This document shows, piece by piece, positions 39,892 to 47,645 of a stretch of 64,000 bases of DNA (its first letter is position 1; the number at the start of each line of letters is the position of its first letter). Below the pieces are notes generated by a model. It was not told where the DNA came from. It saw nothing but the letters and a program-made list of their open reading frames with translations, and did not search any database. Made by a program: the position numbers and the translations under genes. The stretch is from Streptomyces nitrosporeus. Lineage in GTDB: Bacteria > Actinomycetota > Actinomycetes > Streptomycetales > Streptomycetaceae. The stretch is from NCBI RefSeq assembly GCF_008704555.1, contig NZ_CP023702.1, positions 4,681,001 through 4,745,000 of the forward strand. Direction: 5' to 3'.

Positions 39892-41358
39892 ATGCGTGCA
39901 CTTCTTGTCACCTCGATCGGCGTCACCTGCGCTGCGGCACTCACTTTTCCGCTCGCCGTGCCCGGATCCGCCGCCCCCGTCCCCGCTCCCGTCCCCGCCG
40001 CGGCCGCCCAGGCACCCGCGGCCCCCGCAGCCGAGCCCCTGGGTTCCACCCAGTCCCTGAAGCTGCAGCCGCTGGCCGCCGAAGAGGGCACCCGGTCCCC
40101 CGGCGCCGGCTCCACGCGCTCACCCTCCTTCGAGCAGGGGCTGCCGCGCCGCGACGCACACCGCTTCTCCCTCGTCGGCGTCATCTGGGACGATCCCGAC
40201 GCCGAACTGCACGGCACCGTCCAGGTGCGTACCCGGGCCACCGGCACCGGTACGTGGTCCGGCTGGCAGGACATCGAGACGCACAACACCGACCACGGCG
40301 CCGACGCCGGCAGCGCCGAGCGGGCTTCCGGCAAGGTCCGCGGTTCCACCGCCCCGCTCTGGGTGGGGGATTCGGACGGCGTCGAGGTACGCGTGCGTTC
40401 CGGTGACCCGGAGGACCGGACCGGGCAGGCCGCGCCGCTCCCCGAGGGCCTGCGCCTCGAACTCGTCGACCCCGGTGACGACCCGCAGCAGCCCCCGGAC
40501 ACCGACGTACCCGCCACCCCGGACACCGAGGCACCCGTCACTCCGGACACCGACGCGCCCGCCACCACCGCCACGCCCGCCTCCACCGGGGCCCAGCCGG
40601 GCCCGCCGCCCGAGAGCGCCGCCCTCACCGTGGGGGCGGTGGAGAGCTGGGCGGTGAACGCCGACCTCGCCCCGTACGGCTCCGCCGAGATCGCACCGCT
40701 GTCCAAGGCCGAGACGGAGGAGCAGGCGGTCGTCGCGGCGGGCGCCGAGGCGTACATCGGCCCCCGGCCGGGCATCGTCACCCGCAAGGGCTGGGGAGCC
40801 GACGAGAGCCTGCGGGAACGCACCTTCGCCTACACCTCGACGGTCAAGGCCGCCTTCGTCCACCACAGCGCCACCGGCAACGACTACACCTGCGCCGAGG
40901 CGCCCTCGGTGCTGCGCAGCATCTACCGCTACCACGTCAAGAGCAGCGGCTGGCGCGACTTCGGGTACAACTTCGCCATCGACAAATGCGGGAAGATCTA
41001 CGAGGGAAGGGCGGGAGGCGTGACCAAGGCCGTCCTGGGCGCCCACACGCTCGGCTTCAACTCCAACACCATGGGCATCGCGGTCCTCGGCACCTTCACC
41101 TCGAAGAACCCGCCCGCCGCCGCCGTCGAGGCCGTCGCCAAGCTCACCGCGTGGAAGCTGGGCCTGTTCGGGCGCAACCCGAAGGGCAAGGTCACCCTCG
41201 TCTCGGGCGGCAGCGGCAAATACGCGAAGGGCGCCAAGGCCAACCTTCACGTGATCTCCGGCCACCGCGACGGGTTCGCAACCGAATGCCCCGGAGAGCG
41301 TCTCTACAAGAAGCTCGGCACGGTCCGGACCACAGCGGCCCGGCTGCAGGGCCGCTGA
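39892..41358 (+). CDS. Secreted N-acetylmuramoyl-L-alanine amidase (PGRP type)
   Basis: A 488-residue secreted peptidoglycan hydrolase. Signal peptide at 1-35 (MRALLVTSIGVTCAAALTF, Ala-rich cleavage region), then a beta-rich N-terminal domain, a Pro/Thr linker with TPDTEAP/TPDTDAP repeats, and a C-terminal amidase_2/PGRP domain starting near residue 300 (GIVTRKGWGADESL). Zinc histidine H324 is in VHHSATGNDY, the middle motif is WRDFGYNFAIDKCGKIYEGR and the last histidine is in ISGHRDGFATECPG. It cleaves the amide between muramic acid and the stem peptide. AAGGA lies eight bases before the ATG. Confidence 0.93.
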   Translation: MRALLVTSIGVTCAAALTFPLAVPGSAAPVPAPVPAAAAQAPAAPAAEPLGSTQSLKLQPLAAEEGTRSPGAGSTRSPSFEQGLPRRDAHRFSLVGVIWDDPDAELHGTVQVRTRATGTGTWSGWQDIETHNTDHGADAGSAERASGKVRGSTAPLWVGDSDGVEVRVRSGDPEDRTGQAAPLPEGLRLELVDPGDDPQQPPDTDVPATPDTEAPVTPDTDAPATTATPASTGAQPGPPPESAALTVGAVESWAVNADLAPYGSAEIAPLSKAETEEQAVVAAGAEAYIGPRPGIVTRKGWGADESLRERTFAYTSTVKAAFVHHSATGNDYTCAEAPSVLRSIYRYHVKSSGWRDFGYNFAIDKCGKIYEGRAGGVTKAVLGAHTLGFNSNTMGIAVLGTFTSKNPPAAAVEAVAKLTAWKLGLFGRNPKGKVTLVSGGSGKYAKGAKANLHVISGHRDGFATECPGERLYKKLGTVRTTAARLQGR

Positions 41359-41434
41359 CCGGGACGTCCCGAACGGTCTGCATACACTGGCCAGCCGAAA
41401 CGAGGCCCGGCCCCAGCAGGAAGCAGACGGCGCT

Positions 41435-42526
41435 GTGACAGAGGCAAGAGAAGCGATCCTCCTGGTCGGGGGCAAAGGCACCCGGCTGCGTCCGCTGACG
41501 GTGCACACCCCCAAGCCGATGGTCCCGGCGGCGGGTGTCCCCTTCCTGACGCACCAGCTGGCACGTGCCCGGGCCGCCGGGGTCGAGCACGTCGTGCTCG
41601 CCACGTCCTACCTGGCGGAGGTCTTCGAACCGCACTTCGGGGACGGCTCGTCACTCGGCCTCTCCCTCGAGTACGTCACCGAGCGCGAGCCGCTCGGTAC
41701 CGGCGGAGCCATCCGCAACGTGGCGTCACGACTGGCCTCGGGCCCGGACGAACCCGTCCTCGTCTTCAACGGGGACATCCTCACCGGCCTCGACATCCGG
41801 GCCCTGGCCGCGTCGCACGCCACCTCCGGGGCGGACGTCTCCCTGCACCTGACCCGGGTCGAGGACCCGCGCGCCTTCGGTCTCGTACCGACGGACGGGA
41901 CGGGCAGGGTGACGGCCTTCCTGGAGAAGCCCCAGACGCCCCAGGAGATAGTCACCGACCAGATCAACGCGGGGGCGTACATCTTCCGGCGGTCGGTCAT
42001 CGACACGATCCCGGCGGGCAGGCCGGTCTCCGTGGAGCGCGAGACCTTCCCCGGCCTGCTCGCCGACGGCGCCCACCTCCAGGGCATGGTCGACTCCACC
42101 TACTGGCTGGACCTCGGCACCCCGCAGGCCTTCGTCCGCGGCTCGGCCGACCTGGTCCTGGGCCGCGCCCCGTCGCCCGCGGTCCCGGGGCGCTGCGGCG
42201 ACCGGCTGGTGCTGCCCACGGCCGACGTGGCGGCCGACGCCAAGCTCACCGGCGGCACGGTCGTCGGGGAACGGGCGCTGATCGGCGCGGGGGCCCGGAT
42301 CTCCGGCTCCACGGTGCTCCAGGACGCGGTCGTGGAACCGGGCGCGGTCGTCACCGACTCCCTGATCGGTGCCGGTGCCCGGATCGGCAGCCGTACGGTC
42401 CTGGCCGGCGCGGTCATCGGGGACGGGGCGCGGGTCGGCGCCGACAACGAACTGCGGGACGGGATCCGCGTCTGGTGCGGTGCCGTCCTGCCCGACGGCG
42501 CGGTTCGCTTCTCGTCCGACCAGTGA
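41435..42526 (+). CDS. Sugar-1-phosphate nucleotidyltransferase (ManC/RmlA2-like)
   Basis: A 363-residue nucleotidyltransferase, probably mannose-1-phosphate guanylyltransferase. The N-terminal catalytic domain has LVGGKGTRLRPLT and TPKPMVPAAG, then VLVFNGDILTG with the metal aspartate and VTAFLEKPQTP. From about residue 250 a left-handed beta-helix of hexapeptide repeats follows (VVGERALIGAGARISGS and similar). With manB and manA in the window it would give GDP-mannose. NDP specificity cannot be fixed by sequence alone. GTG 41435 follows AGGAAG at a long distance; a TACACT box at about 41383 may be its -10. Confidence 0.87.
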   Translation: MTEAREAILLVGGKGTRLRPLTVHTPKPMVPAAGVPFLTHQLARARAAGVEHVVLATSYLAEVFEPHFGDGSSLGLSLEYVTEREPLGTGGAIRNVASRLASGPDEPVLVFNGDILTGLDIRALAASHATSGADVSLHLTRVEDPRAFGLVPTDGTGRVTAFLEKPQTPQEIVTDQINAGAYIFRRSVIDTIPAGRPVSVERETFPGLLADGAHLQGMVDSTYWLDLGTPQAFVRGSADLVLGRAPSPAVPGRCGDRLVLPTADVAADAKLTGGTVVGERALIGAGARISGSTVLQDAVVEPGAVVTDSLIGAGARIGSRTVLAGAVIGDGARVGADNELRDGIRVWCGAVLPDGAVRFSSDQ

Positions 42527-42614
42527 CGGGCACCGGGCGGCGGACGCCCGGTCCGGGAAGCGGCCCCGCCCGCCGTACCCTCGAAGGCACCCCGACGACC
42601 GAGGACCTTCAGCC

Positions 42615-43619
42615 GTGGCAGGACGCTTCACACCCCGCACCCCCGCCGTGCCCCGGCGGCAGCCGGTGCCCGGGCAGGGCCGCGCGCCCGCCCCGTCCAG
42701 GGCCCGGATCTGGACGCCCCCCGGGCCGCTCGACCTGCGCCTGGTCCTCGGCCCGCTGCGACGCGGCCCGGCCGACCCCACCTACCGGGCCCTGCCCGAC
42801 GGGACGTTCTGGCGGGCCAGCCGCACCCCGGACGGGCCCGGCACCCTGCGGGTCTCGGCGGCCCCGGACGGACGGATCGACGCGGCGGCCTGGGGGCCGG
42901 GGGCCGGATGGCTGCTGGACACCCTGCCCGCACTGCTGGGCGCCGGCGACGACACCGGCGCCTTCCGCCCCCGCCACCGGCTCGTCGCCCTGACCCACCA
43001 CCGCAGACCGGGTCTGCGGCTGCTGCGTACCGGGCTCGTCCTGGAGTCGCTGATCCCGTCGGTACTCGAACAGAAGGTCACCACCGACGAGGCGTACCGC
43101 GCCTGGCGCCTGCTGGTGCGCACCCACGGCACCCCGGCCCCCGGCCCGGCGGACGGGCTCCCCGGCGGCCACGGCCTGTACGTCATGCCGGACGCCCGGA
43201 CCTGGGCGCTCATCCCCTCCTGGGAGTGGCACCGGGCCGGGGTGGACGCCAAACGCTCCGCCACGATCCTGCGCGCCGTCCGGGTGGCCCGGCGCCTGGA
43301 GGAGGCGGCCGCCATGGACCTGCCCGAGGCGACGGCCCGCCTCCAGCTGATCCCGGGCATCGGACCCTGGACCGCCGCGGAGACCCTGCAGCGCTCGAAC
43401 GGCGCGGCCGACGCCGTCACCGTCGGCGATCTGCACCTTCCGGGCATCGTCGGCTACGCGCTGGCGGGCGACAGGAACGCCGGTGACGAGGAGATGCTGG
43501 CCCTGCTGGCCCCGTACGAGGGCCAGCGCCACCGGGCGGCCCGCCTGATCCTGCTCTCCGGCCGTACGCCGCCCCGCCGGGCCCCGCGGGCGAGCCCGCG
43601 CGACATCGCCCCGCTGTGA
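42615..43619 (+). CDS. DNA-3-methyladenine glycosylase II-like (AlkA family)
   Basis: A 334-residue helix-hairpin-helix DNA glycosylase of base-excision repair. The HhH-GPD core is LQLIPGIGPWTAAETLQRS followed by VTVGDLHLP with the catalytic aspartate. Upstream comes an AlkA_N-like domain and LVLESLIPSVLEQKVTTDEA, the start of the HhH domain. It should remove alkylated purines. GTG 42615 has GAGGA eight bases before it and fits the family better than far-upstream starts. It is convergent with fbiB across a 23-bp gap. Confidence 0.9.
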   Translation: MAGRFTPRTPAVPRRQPVPGQGRAPAPSRARIWTPPGPLDLRLVLGPLRRGPADPTYRALPDGTFWRASRTPDGPGTLRVSAAPDGRIDAAAWGPGAGWLLDTLPALLGAGDDTGAFRPRHRLVALTHHRRPGLRLLRTGLVLESLIPSVLEQKVTTDEAYRAWRLLVRTHGTPAPGPADGLPGGHGLYVMPDARTWALIPSWEWHRAGVDAKRSATILRAVRVARRLEEAAAMDLPEATARLQLIPGIGPWTAAETLQRSNGAADAVTVGDLHLPGIVGYALAGDRNAGDEEMLALLAPYEGQRHRAARLILLSGRTPPRRAPRASPRDIAPL

Positions 43620-43624
43620 CGGCC

Positions 43625-43639
43625 GGGGCGGCGCGCCCC
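43625..43639. terminator. Bidirectional terminator, alkA-like / fbiB
   Basis: GGGGCG and CGCCCC pair around GCG in the 23-bp space between two convergent stops. Confidence 0.5.
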
Positions 43640-43642
43640 GTG

Positions 43643-44968
43643 TCACCGCACGGTGAGGAAGTCCTCCGGGTCCCGCGGCGCGCGCTCCTTCGGCTCGCCC
43701 GCGGCCCGCCCCACGGCCACCGCGCCCAGCGGGTCCCAGCCGGCCGGCAGGCCCAGCACCTCGCGCACCACGTCACGGCAGAACATCGTGGACGACACCC
43801 ACGCCGAGCCCAGCCGCTCACCCGCGAGCGCCACCAGGAAGTTCTGCACCCCGGCGCCGGCGGCGACCACGAACATCTCGCGCTCTGCGGTGTCCCGGCG
43901 CTCGTCGCCGTAGTGGTGGGAGCCCTCCGTCACCAGGCAGGGCACCACCAGGTACGGCGCCTCGCGCAGCACGTCGCCCCGCCGCACCCGCCTGGCGATC
44001 GACTCCTCGTCGCGGCCGTCGCGGCGCAGGTCGGCGATCCACGCGTCCCGCATCGCGTCCAGCAGCCGGGTACGGGACTCCGCCGACTCCAGCAGCACGA
44101 ACCGCCACGGCGTGGTGTGGTGCGGTGCCGGAGCCGTCACCGCGGCGGCCACGGCCCGCCGTACCGCCCCGGGGTCCACCGGGTCGTCCGTGAACTCCCG
44201 CACCGTGCGCCGCAGGTTCAGCGCCTCCCGGACCGCCTCGGAGGTGCCCAGCCGGAACATGTCGTCCGCCGCGCCCCGCACCATCGCACGGGCCCCGTCC
44301 GGCTCCCCGTCCCCGGCCGGTACCACCACATGGGCCAGCCCGCGTACCACGGCGACCGGCAGACCGGACGCCTTGCCCTTCACCAGGTCGCCGGCCGCGG
44401 CGAGTTCGTCGGCCGTGGCGACCACGGTGGCGCTCAGCGGATTGCCGTACGCGTCCGTGCCGCCCCGCAGGTCGTCCAGCACCCGGACGCCCGCGGCGCC
44501 GATGGCGACGTCGGTCAGTCCACTGCGCCAGGGACGTCCGAAGGTGTCCGTGACGACGACGCCGACCTCGACGCCCAGGGTGTCGCGCAGTCCGTCCCGG
44601 ATCGCGCGGGCGGAGGCGTCCGGGTCCTGCGGGAGCAGGAGCACCGTGCCCGCGGGGGTGTTGGAGGCGTCCACACCGGCCGCGGCCATGACGAGGCCCT
44701 GCCGGTTCTCCACGATCCGCAGCGTCCCGCGCCGGGCGACCACCCGGACCGTCTCCGCGTCGATCGCGGCCTCACGGTCGGCGGCCTCCATGATCCGGCC
44801 CTCGGCCTTGGAGACGATCTTCGAGGTGACCAGCAGGACGTCGCCGTCCACCAGCCCCGGTTCGGCGGCGGCGATCAGCTTCGCCAGGTCGTCCCCGGCC
44901 CGCACCTCGCCGATCCCCGGCAGCGCCCATACGCGGTACGCCGGCGCTCCGGCGTCCTGCCCGCTCAT
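43643..44968 (-). CDS. fbiB: Coenzyme F420:L-glutamate ligase with nitroreductase domain (FbiB)
   Basis: A 441-residue two-domain enzyme of F420 biosynthesis. The N-terminal CofE domain (about 12-245) has GDVLLVTSKIVSKAEGR, VENRQGLVMAAAGVDASN and VVTDTFGRPWRSGL; it adds glutamates to F420-0 using GTP. The C-terminal FMN/nitroreductase domain (about 250-441), with LRRTVREFTDDPV and APHHTTPWRFVLL, reduces dehydro-F420-0 in the mycobacterial homologue. ATG 44968 overlaps the end of fbiA by four bases, so the two are coupled. No fbiC is in the window. Confidence 0.95.
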   Translation of the reverse strand: MSGQDAGAPAYRVWALPGIGEVRAGDDLAKLIAAAEPGLVDGDVLLVTSKIVSKAEGRIMEAADREAAIDAETVRVVARRGTLRIVENRQGLVMAAAGVDASNTPAGTVLLLPQDPDASARAIRDGLRDTLGVEVGVVVTDTFGRPWRSGLTDVAIGAAGVRVLDDLRGGTDAYGNPLSATVVATADELAAAGDLVKGKASGLPVAVVRGLAHVVVPAGDGEPDGARAMVRGAADDMFRLGTSEAVREALNLRRTVREFTDDPVDPGAVRRAVAAAVTAPAPHHTTPWRFVLLESAESRTRLLDAMRDAWIADLRRDGRDEESIARRVRRGDVLREAPYLVVPCLVTEGSHHYGDERRDTAEREMFVVAAGAGVQNFLVALAGERLGSAWVSSTMFCRDVVREVLGLPAGWDPLGAVAVGRAAGEPKERAPRDPEDFLTVR

Positions 44969-45921
44969 ACCCGTACCTCCTCGGCGAGCGCGAGCGCCGC
45001 GCGCGCCATGGCGGCGGTGGCGTCCACGTCCGTCATCATCAGCGGCACGGCGCGGCAGCGGATACCGGCCGCCTCCACCTCGTCCACCGACGCGGCGTCC
45101 ACCGTGTCGACGAGCCACCCGTCGAGCAGGCCCGAACCGTAGTGGCGTGCCACCGCCGAAGCGGTCGACTCCACGCCCACCGCTGCCAGCACCTTGTCGG
45201 CCATGCCGCGCACCGGGGCGTCCCCGACGATGGGGGAGAGCCCGACCACCGGCACCCCGGCCTCCGCGACGGCCTCCCTGATCCCGGGCACCGCGAGGAT
45301 GGTGCCGACGGAGACGACCGGGTTGGACGGCGGGAAGAGGATGACGTCGGCCGAGGCGATGGCCTCCAGCACGCCCGGGGCGGGCTCGGCCTGCTCGGCG
45401 CCGACCGGGACGATCGCCCGGGCGGGGACGGAGGCCCGCAGTTTCACCCAGTACTCCTGGAAGTGCACCGCCTTGCTCTCCCCGTCGGTCTCGACCGCCA
45501 CATGGGTCTCCACACGGTCGTCGGACATCGGGATCAGCCGGACCCCCGGCTTCCACCGGGCGCAGAGCGCCTCGGTCACGGCGCTCAGCGGATAGCCCGC
45601 GGCGAGCATCTGGGTACGGACGATGTGCGTGGCGAAGTCACGGTCGCCCAGGCCGAACCACTCGGGCCCGACCCCGTAGGCGGCGAGCTCCTCCTTGACG
45701 TGGAAGCTCTCGTCCCGGCGTCCCCAGCCCTGCTCCTCGTCGATGCCACCGCCGAGGGTGTACATCACGGTGTCCAGGTCGGGGCAGACCTTCAGCCCGA
45801 ACAGATGGATGTCGTCACCGGTGTTGCCGATCACCGTGATGTCCGCGTCCGGGGCGGCCTGCTTGAGGCCACGCAGGAAACGAGCACCACCGATACCGCC
45901 GGCCAGAACCACAATGCGCAT
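44965..45921 (-). CDS. fbiA: 2-phospho-L-lactate/PEP transferase FbiA (CofD)
   Basis: A 318-residue enzyme that moves the (enol)phosphate-lactate moiety from its activated form to Fo, giving (dehydro-)F420-0. Signature: VLAGGIGGARFLRGL at the N-terminus, VIGNTGDDIHLFGL, PDLDTVMYTLGG and SPIVGDAPVRGMADK. Length is standard. It precedes and overlaps fbiB by four bases, as in mycobacteria. In Streptomyces F420 is used by oxidoreductases including those of antibiotic pathways. Confidence 0.96.
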   Translation of the reverse strand: MRIVVLAGGIGGARFLRGLKQAAPDADITVIGNTGDDIHLFGLKVCPDLDTVMYTLGGGIDEEQGWGRRDESFHVKEELAAYGVGPEWFGLGDRDFATHIVRTQMLAAGYPLSAVTEALCARWKPGVRLIPMSDDRVETHVAVETDGESKAVHFQEYWVKLRASVPARAIVPVGAEQAEPAPGVLEAIASADVILFPPSNPVVSVGTILAVPGIREAVAEAGVPVVGLSPIVGDAPVRGMADKVLAAVGVESTASAVARHYGSGLLDGWLVDTVDAASVDEVEAAGIRCRAVPLMMTDVDATAAMARAALALAEEVRV

Positions 45922-45951
45922 GCCGCCAGTCTGTCAGCTGCCGCGGGGTGC

Positions 45952-46452
45952 TCAGGCGGAGACGGTGCCCCGGACGGACGGGGAGCACCGGGCGGTGTGC
46001 ATGGGCATGTCGGTGAGACCCGGGTGGTAGACGTGCAGGCTGACCGCCCCGTCGAGGGAGCCGTTGACGACCTCGTGGGCGTATCCGGGGGCGAAGACAC
46101 GCTGCGTGCCGGGACCCAGGGTGTGGCTGCCGCGCCCGGTGCGCTCCGTCAACTCGCCGTCCAGGACGGTCAGTACACCGGAGGACGGGCCGTGGTCATG
46201 GAGACCGGACCCCTGGCCGGGGACCCAGCTGAGCAGCCAGACCTCGTAGCCCGGCCCCTTCTGCAGCCGGTGGTACCAGCGGCTGGTGGTGTCGTACCGG
46301 ACGAGGGGGGCCCAGCGGGCGCGGTCGGCCGCGATGGACCGGGCCAGGCCGGCGAACTCGGCCACGGTGGCCGGGTGCGGGCGGGCGGGGCGGAGGAGGT
46401 GCTGGACCTGGAGGATGTCGCCGGCGATCGAGAGGTCGCTGTCGCTGTTCAT
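45952..46452 (-). CDS. Cysteine dioxygenase, cupin fold
   Basis: A 166-residue thiol dioxygenase that oxidises cysteine to cysteine sulfinate with non-haem iron. Iron ligands H85 and H87 are in SGLHDHGPSSG and H126 is in PGYAHEVVN, the usual three-histidine set. The sequence starts 30 bp upstream of fbiA in the same orientation and could be the first gene of that operon. Related 3-mercaptopropionate dioxygenase activity is possible, since the group overlaps. Confidence 0.9.
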   Translation of the reverse strand: MNSDSDLSIAGDILQVQHLLRPARPHPATVAEFAGLARSIAADRARWAPLVRYDTTSRWYHRLQKGPGYEVWLLSWVPGQGSGLHDHGPSSGVLTVLDGELTERTGRGSHTLGPGTQRVFAPGYAHEVVNGSLDGAVSLHVYHPGLTDMPMHTARCSPSVRGTVSA

Positions 46453-47121
46453 GGGTGCGGTGGTTCCTCGGCATGGGGATGCGCGTGCCGGTAGGCATCG
46501 CGGAGACCGGAATGCGGTGGAGAGGTGGAGCGGGAGGAGCAGGCTGGATCAGAGCTGGAGCGCGGAGGGCTTCAACAGCTGTGACAGCTGGAACAGCGAC
46601 AGCGGGCCCAGGCAGCCGTACGGAACCCGCGGATGCGGGTCGTGCACGTGGCCGTGGTCGCTGACATGCGGACAAGGAGACCGGTTCGCTCCGTCCACTG
46701 TCAACTCAATGCCCGGTTTGGCCCCAATGTTTCACCCCATCCGGTAGCACTGCCTGAAGAAAGGTTTTGGCACCCTCGACAGGGGCAAGGTGGCGCATCG
46801 ACCGTGTACCCGGACGTGACTGACGACCCGTGACCTGACTGTGATCCTGATCGCTTCGGTGATCGAATCGAAACATCGGGGGCACTCTGATCGTCTCGAG
46901 GAGTGGGAAACGCCGCCTGACGGTGGCGATGGCATATGTCAGGTTTTTGGTGATTTGAACACTTTCTGTATACGTTTGGTTCCGCAGAGTGAATACCGGG
47001 GCCAATAGCAGATCTTCGCTTGACTGGCCCAGAGATACACACTTGTAATTTCACTCGTGTTGTTCGGCCGCGTCGATAACGGCCGCATCACGGGGACGCA
47101 AGAGACAGACGAGGGGCGCAC
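46453..47121. other. Long divergent regulatory region upstream of whiB
   Basis: A 669-bp gene-free stretch between the dioxygenase and whiB, noticeably richer in A/T from about 46700 on. One candidate promoter is given separately (47020-47049). Minus-strand frames at 46706-47054 have atypical codon use and no ribosome site. Long control regions are known for developmental whiB genes with more than one promoter. Confidence 0.55.
47020..47049 (+). promoter_or_regulatory. Candidate whiB promoter
   Basis: TTGACT (47020-47025) and TGTAAT (47044-47049) are 18 bases apart, a fair match to a vegetative sigma-70 type promoter. The transcript would have a leader of about 65 bases before the whiB ATG. 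Other promoters may lie upstream. Confidence 0.45.
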
Positions 47122-47385
47122 ATGACCGAGCTGTTCCAGCAACTGCTGGTCGAGGACGCGGACGAGGAACTCGGCTGGCAGGAGCGCGCACTGTGCGCCC
47201 AGACCGACCCCGAGTCCTTCTTTCCCGAGAAGGGCGGCTCCACCCGCGAGGCCAAGAAGGTCTGTCTCGCCTGCGAGGTCCGCTCCGAGTGCCTCGAGTA
47301 CGCCCTCGCCAACGACGAACGGTTCGGCATCTGGGGCGGACTGTCCGAGCGTGAGCGGCGCCGCCTGAAGAAGGCCGCCGTCTGA
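47122..47385 (+). CDS. whiB: WhiB, iron-sulfur developmental regulator
   Basis: An 87-residue Wbl protein, essential for the switch from aerial growth to sporulation septation. Four cysteines bind the 4Fe-4S cluster: C25, C48, C51 and C57 (spacing x22, CxxC, x5). GIWGG (69-73) forms the beta turn and the basic C-terminus (ERERRRLKKAAV) contacts DNA. WhiB works with WhiA in Streptomyces; the mycobacterial orthologue is WhiB2. The position between fbiA and the manB side of the cluster is the same there (from memory). A long control region precedes it. Confidence 0.97.
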   Translation: MTELFQQLLVEDADEELGWQERALCAQTDPESFFPEKGGSTREAKKVCLACEVRSECLEYALANDERFGIWGGLSERERRRLKKAAV

Positions 47386-47406
47386 GGCTGCGCAACCGGG
47401 CACCCC

Positions 47407-47422
47407 GGGCCGCCGGCGGCCC
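47407..47422 (+). terminator. Palindromic hairpin after whiB
   Basis: GGGCCGCCGGCGGCCC is a perfect palindrome 22 bases after the whiB stop. Extended pairing with nearby G/C runs is possible; no U-run. Confidence 0.4.
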
Positions 47423-47645
47423 GTGACCGGCCCCCGCACCCGGGGGCCCCGGCCACGGGCCGCCGGCACGTCCGCCCGGCCGGGACCTCCCGTCGGCCAA
47501 CCGGTCGGCACGGGGCCGACATCCGTACCGTTAGTGTGGGGCCCCGTCCGAGACGCGCCAACGCCCCGCCGGGGCGCGCGTGTACACCGATGCAGCCCCC
47601 GGGGGGACATACCCCTCCGGACCCGGCCGGAGGGCCCGTACCCCG

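Noticed and set aside
46706..47005. Minus-strand 99-codon frame upstream of whiB
   Set aside because: Codon use lacks the third-position GC bias of the window, no ribosome site, and it overlaps the likely whiB control region.
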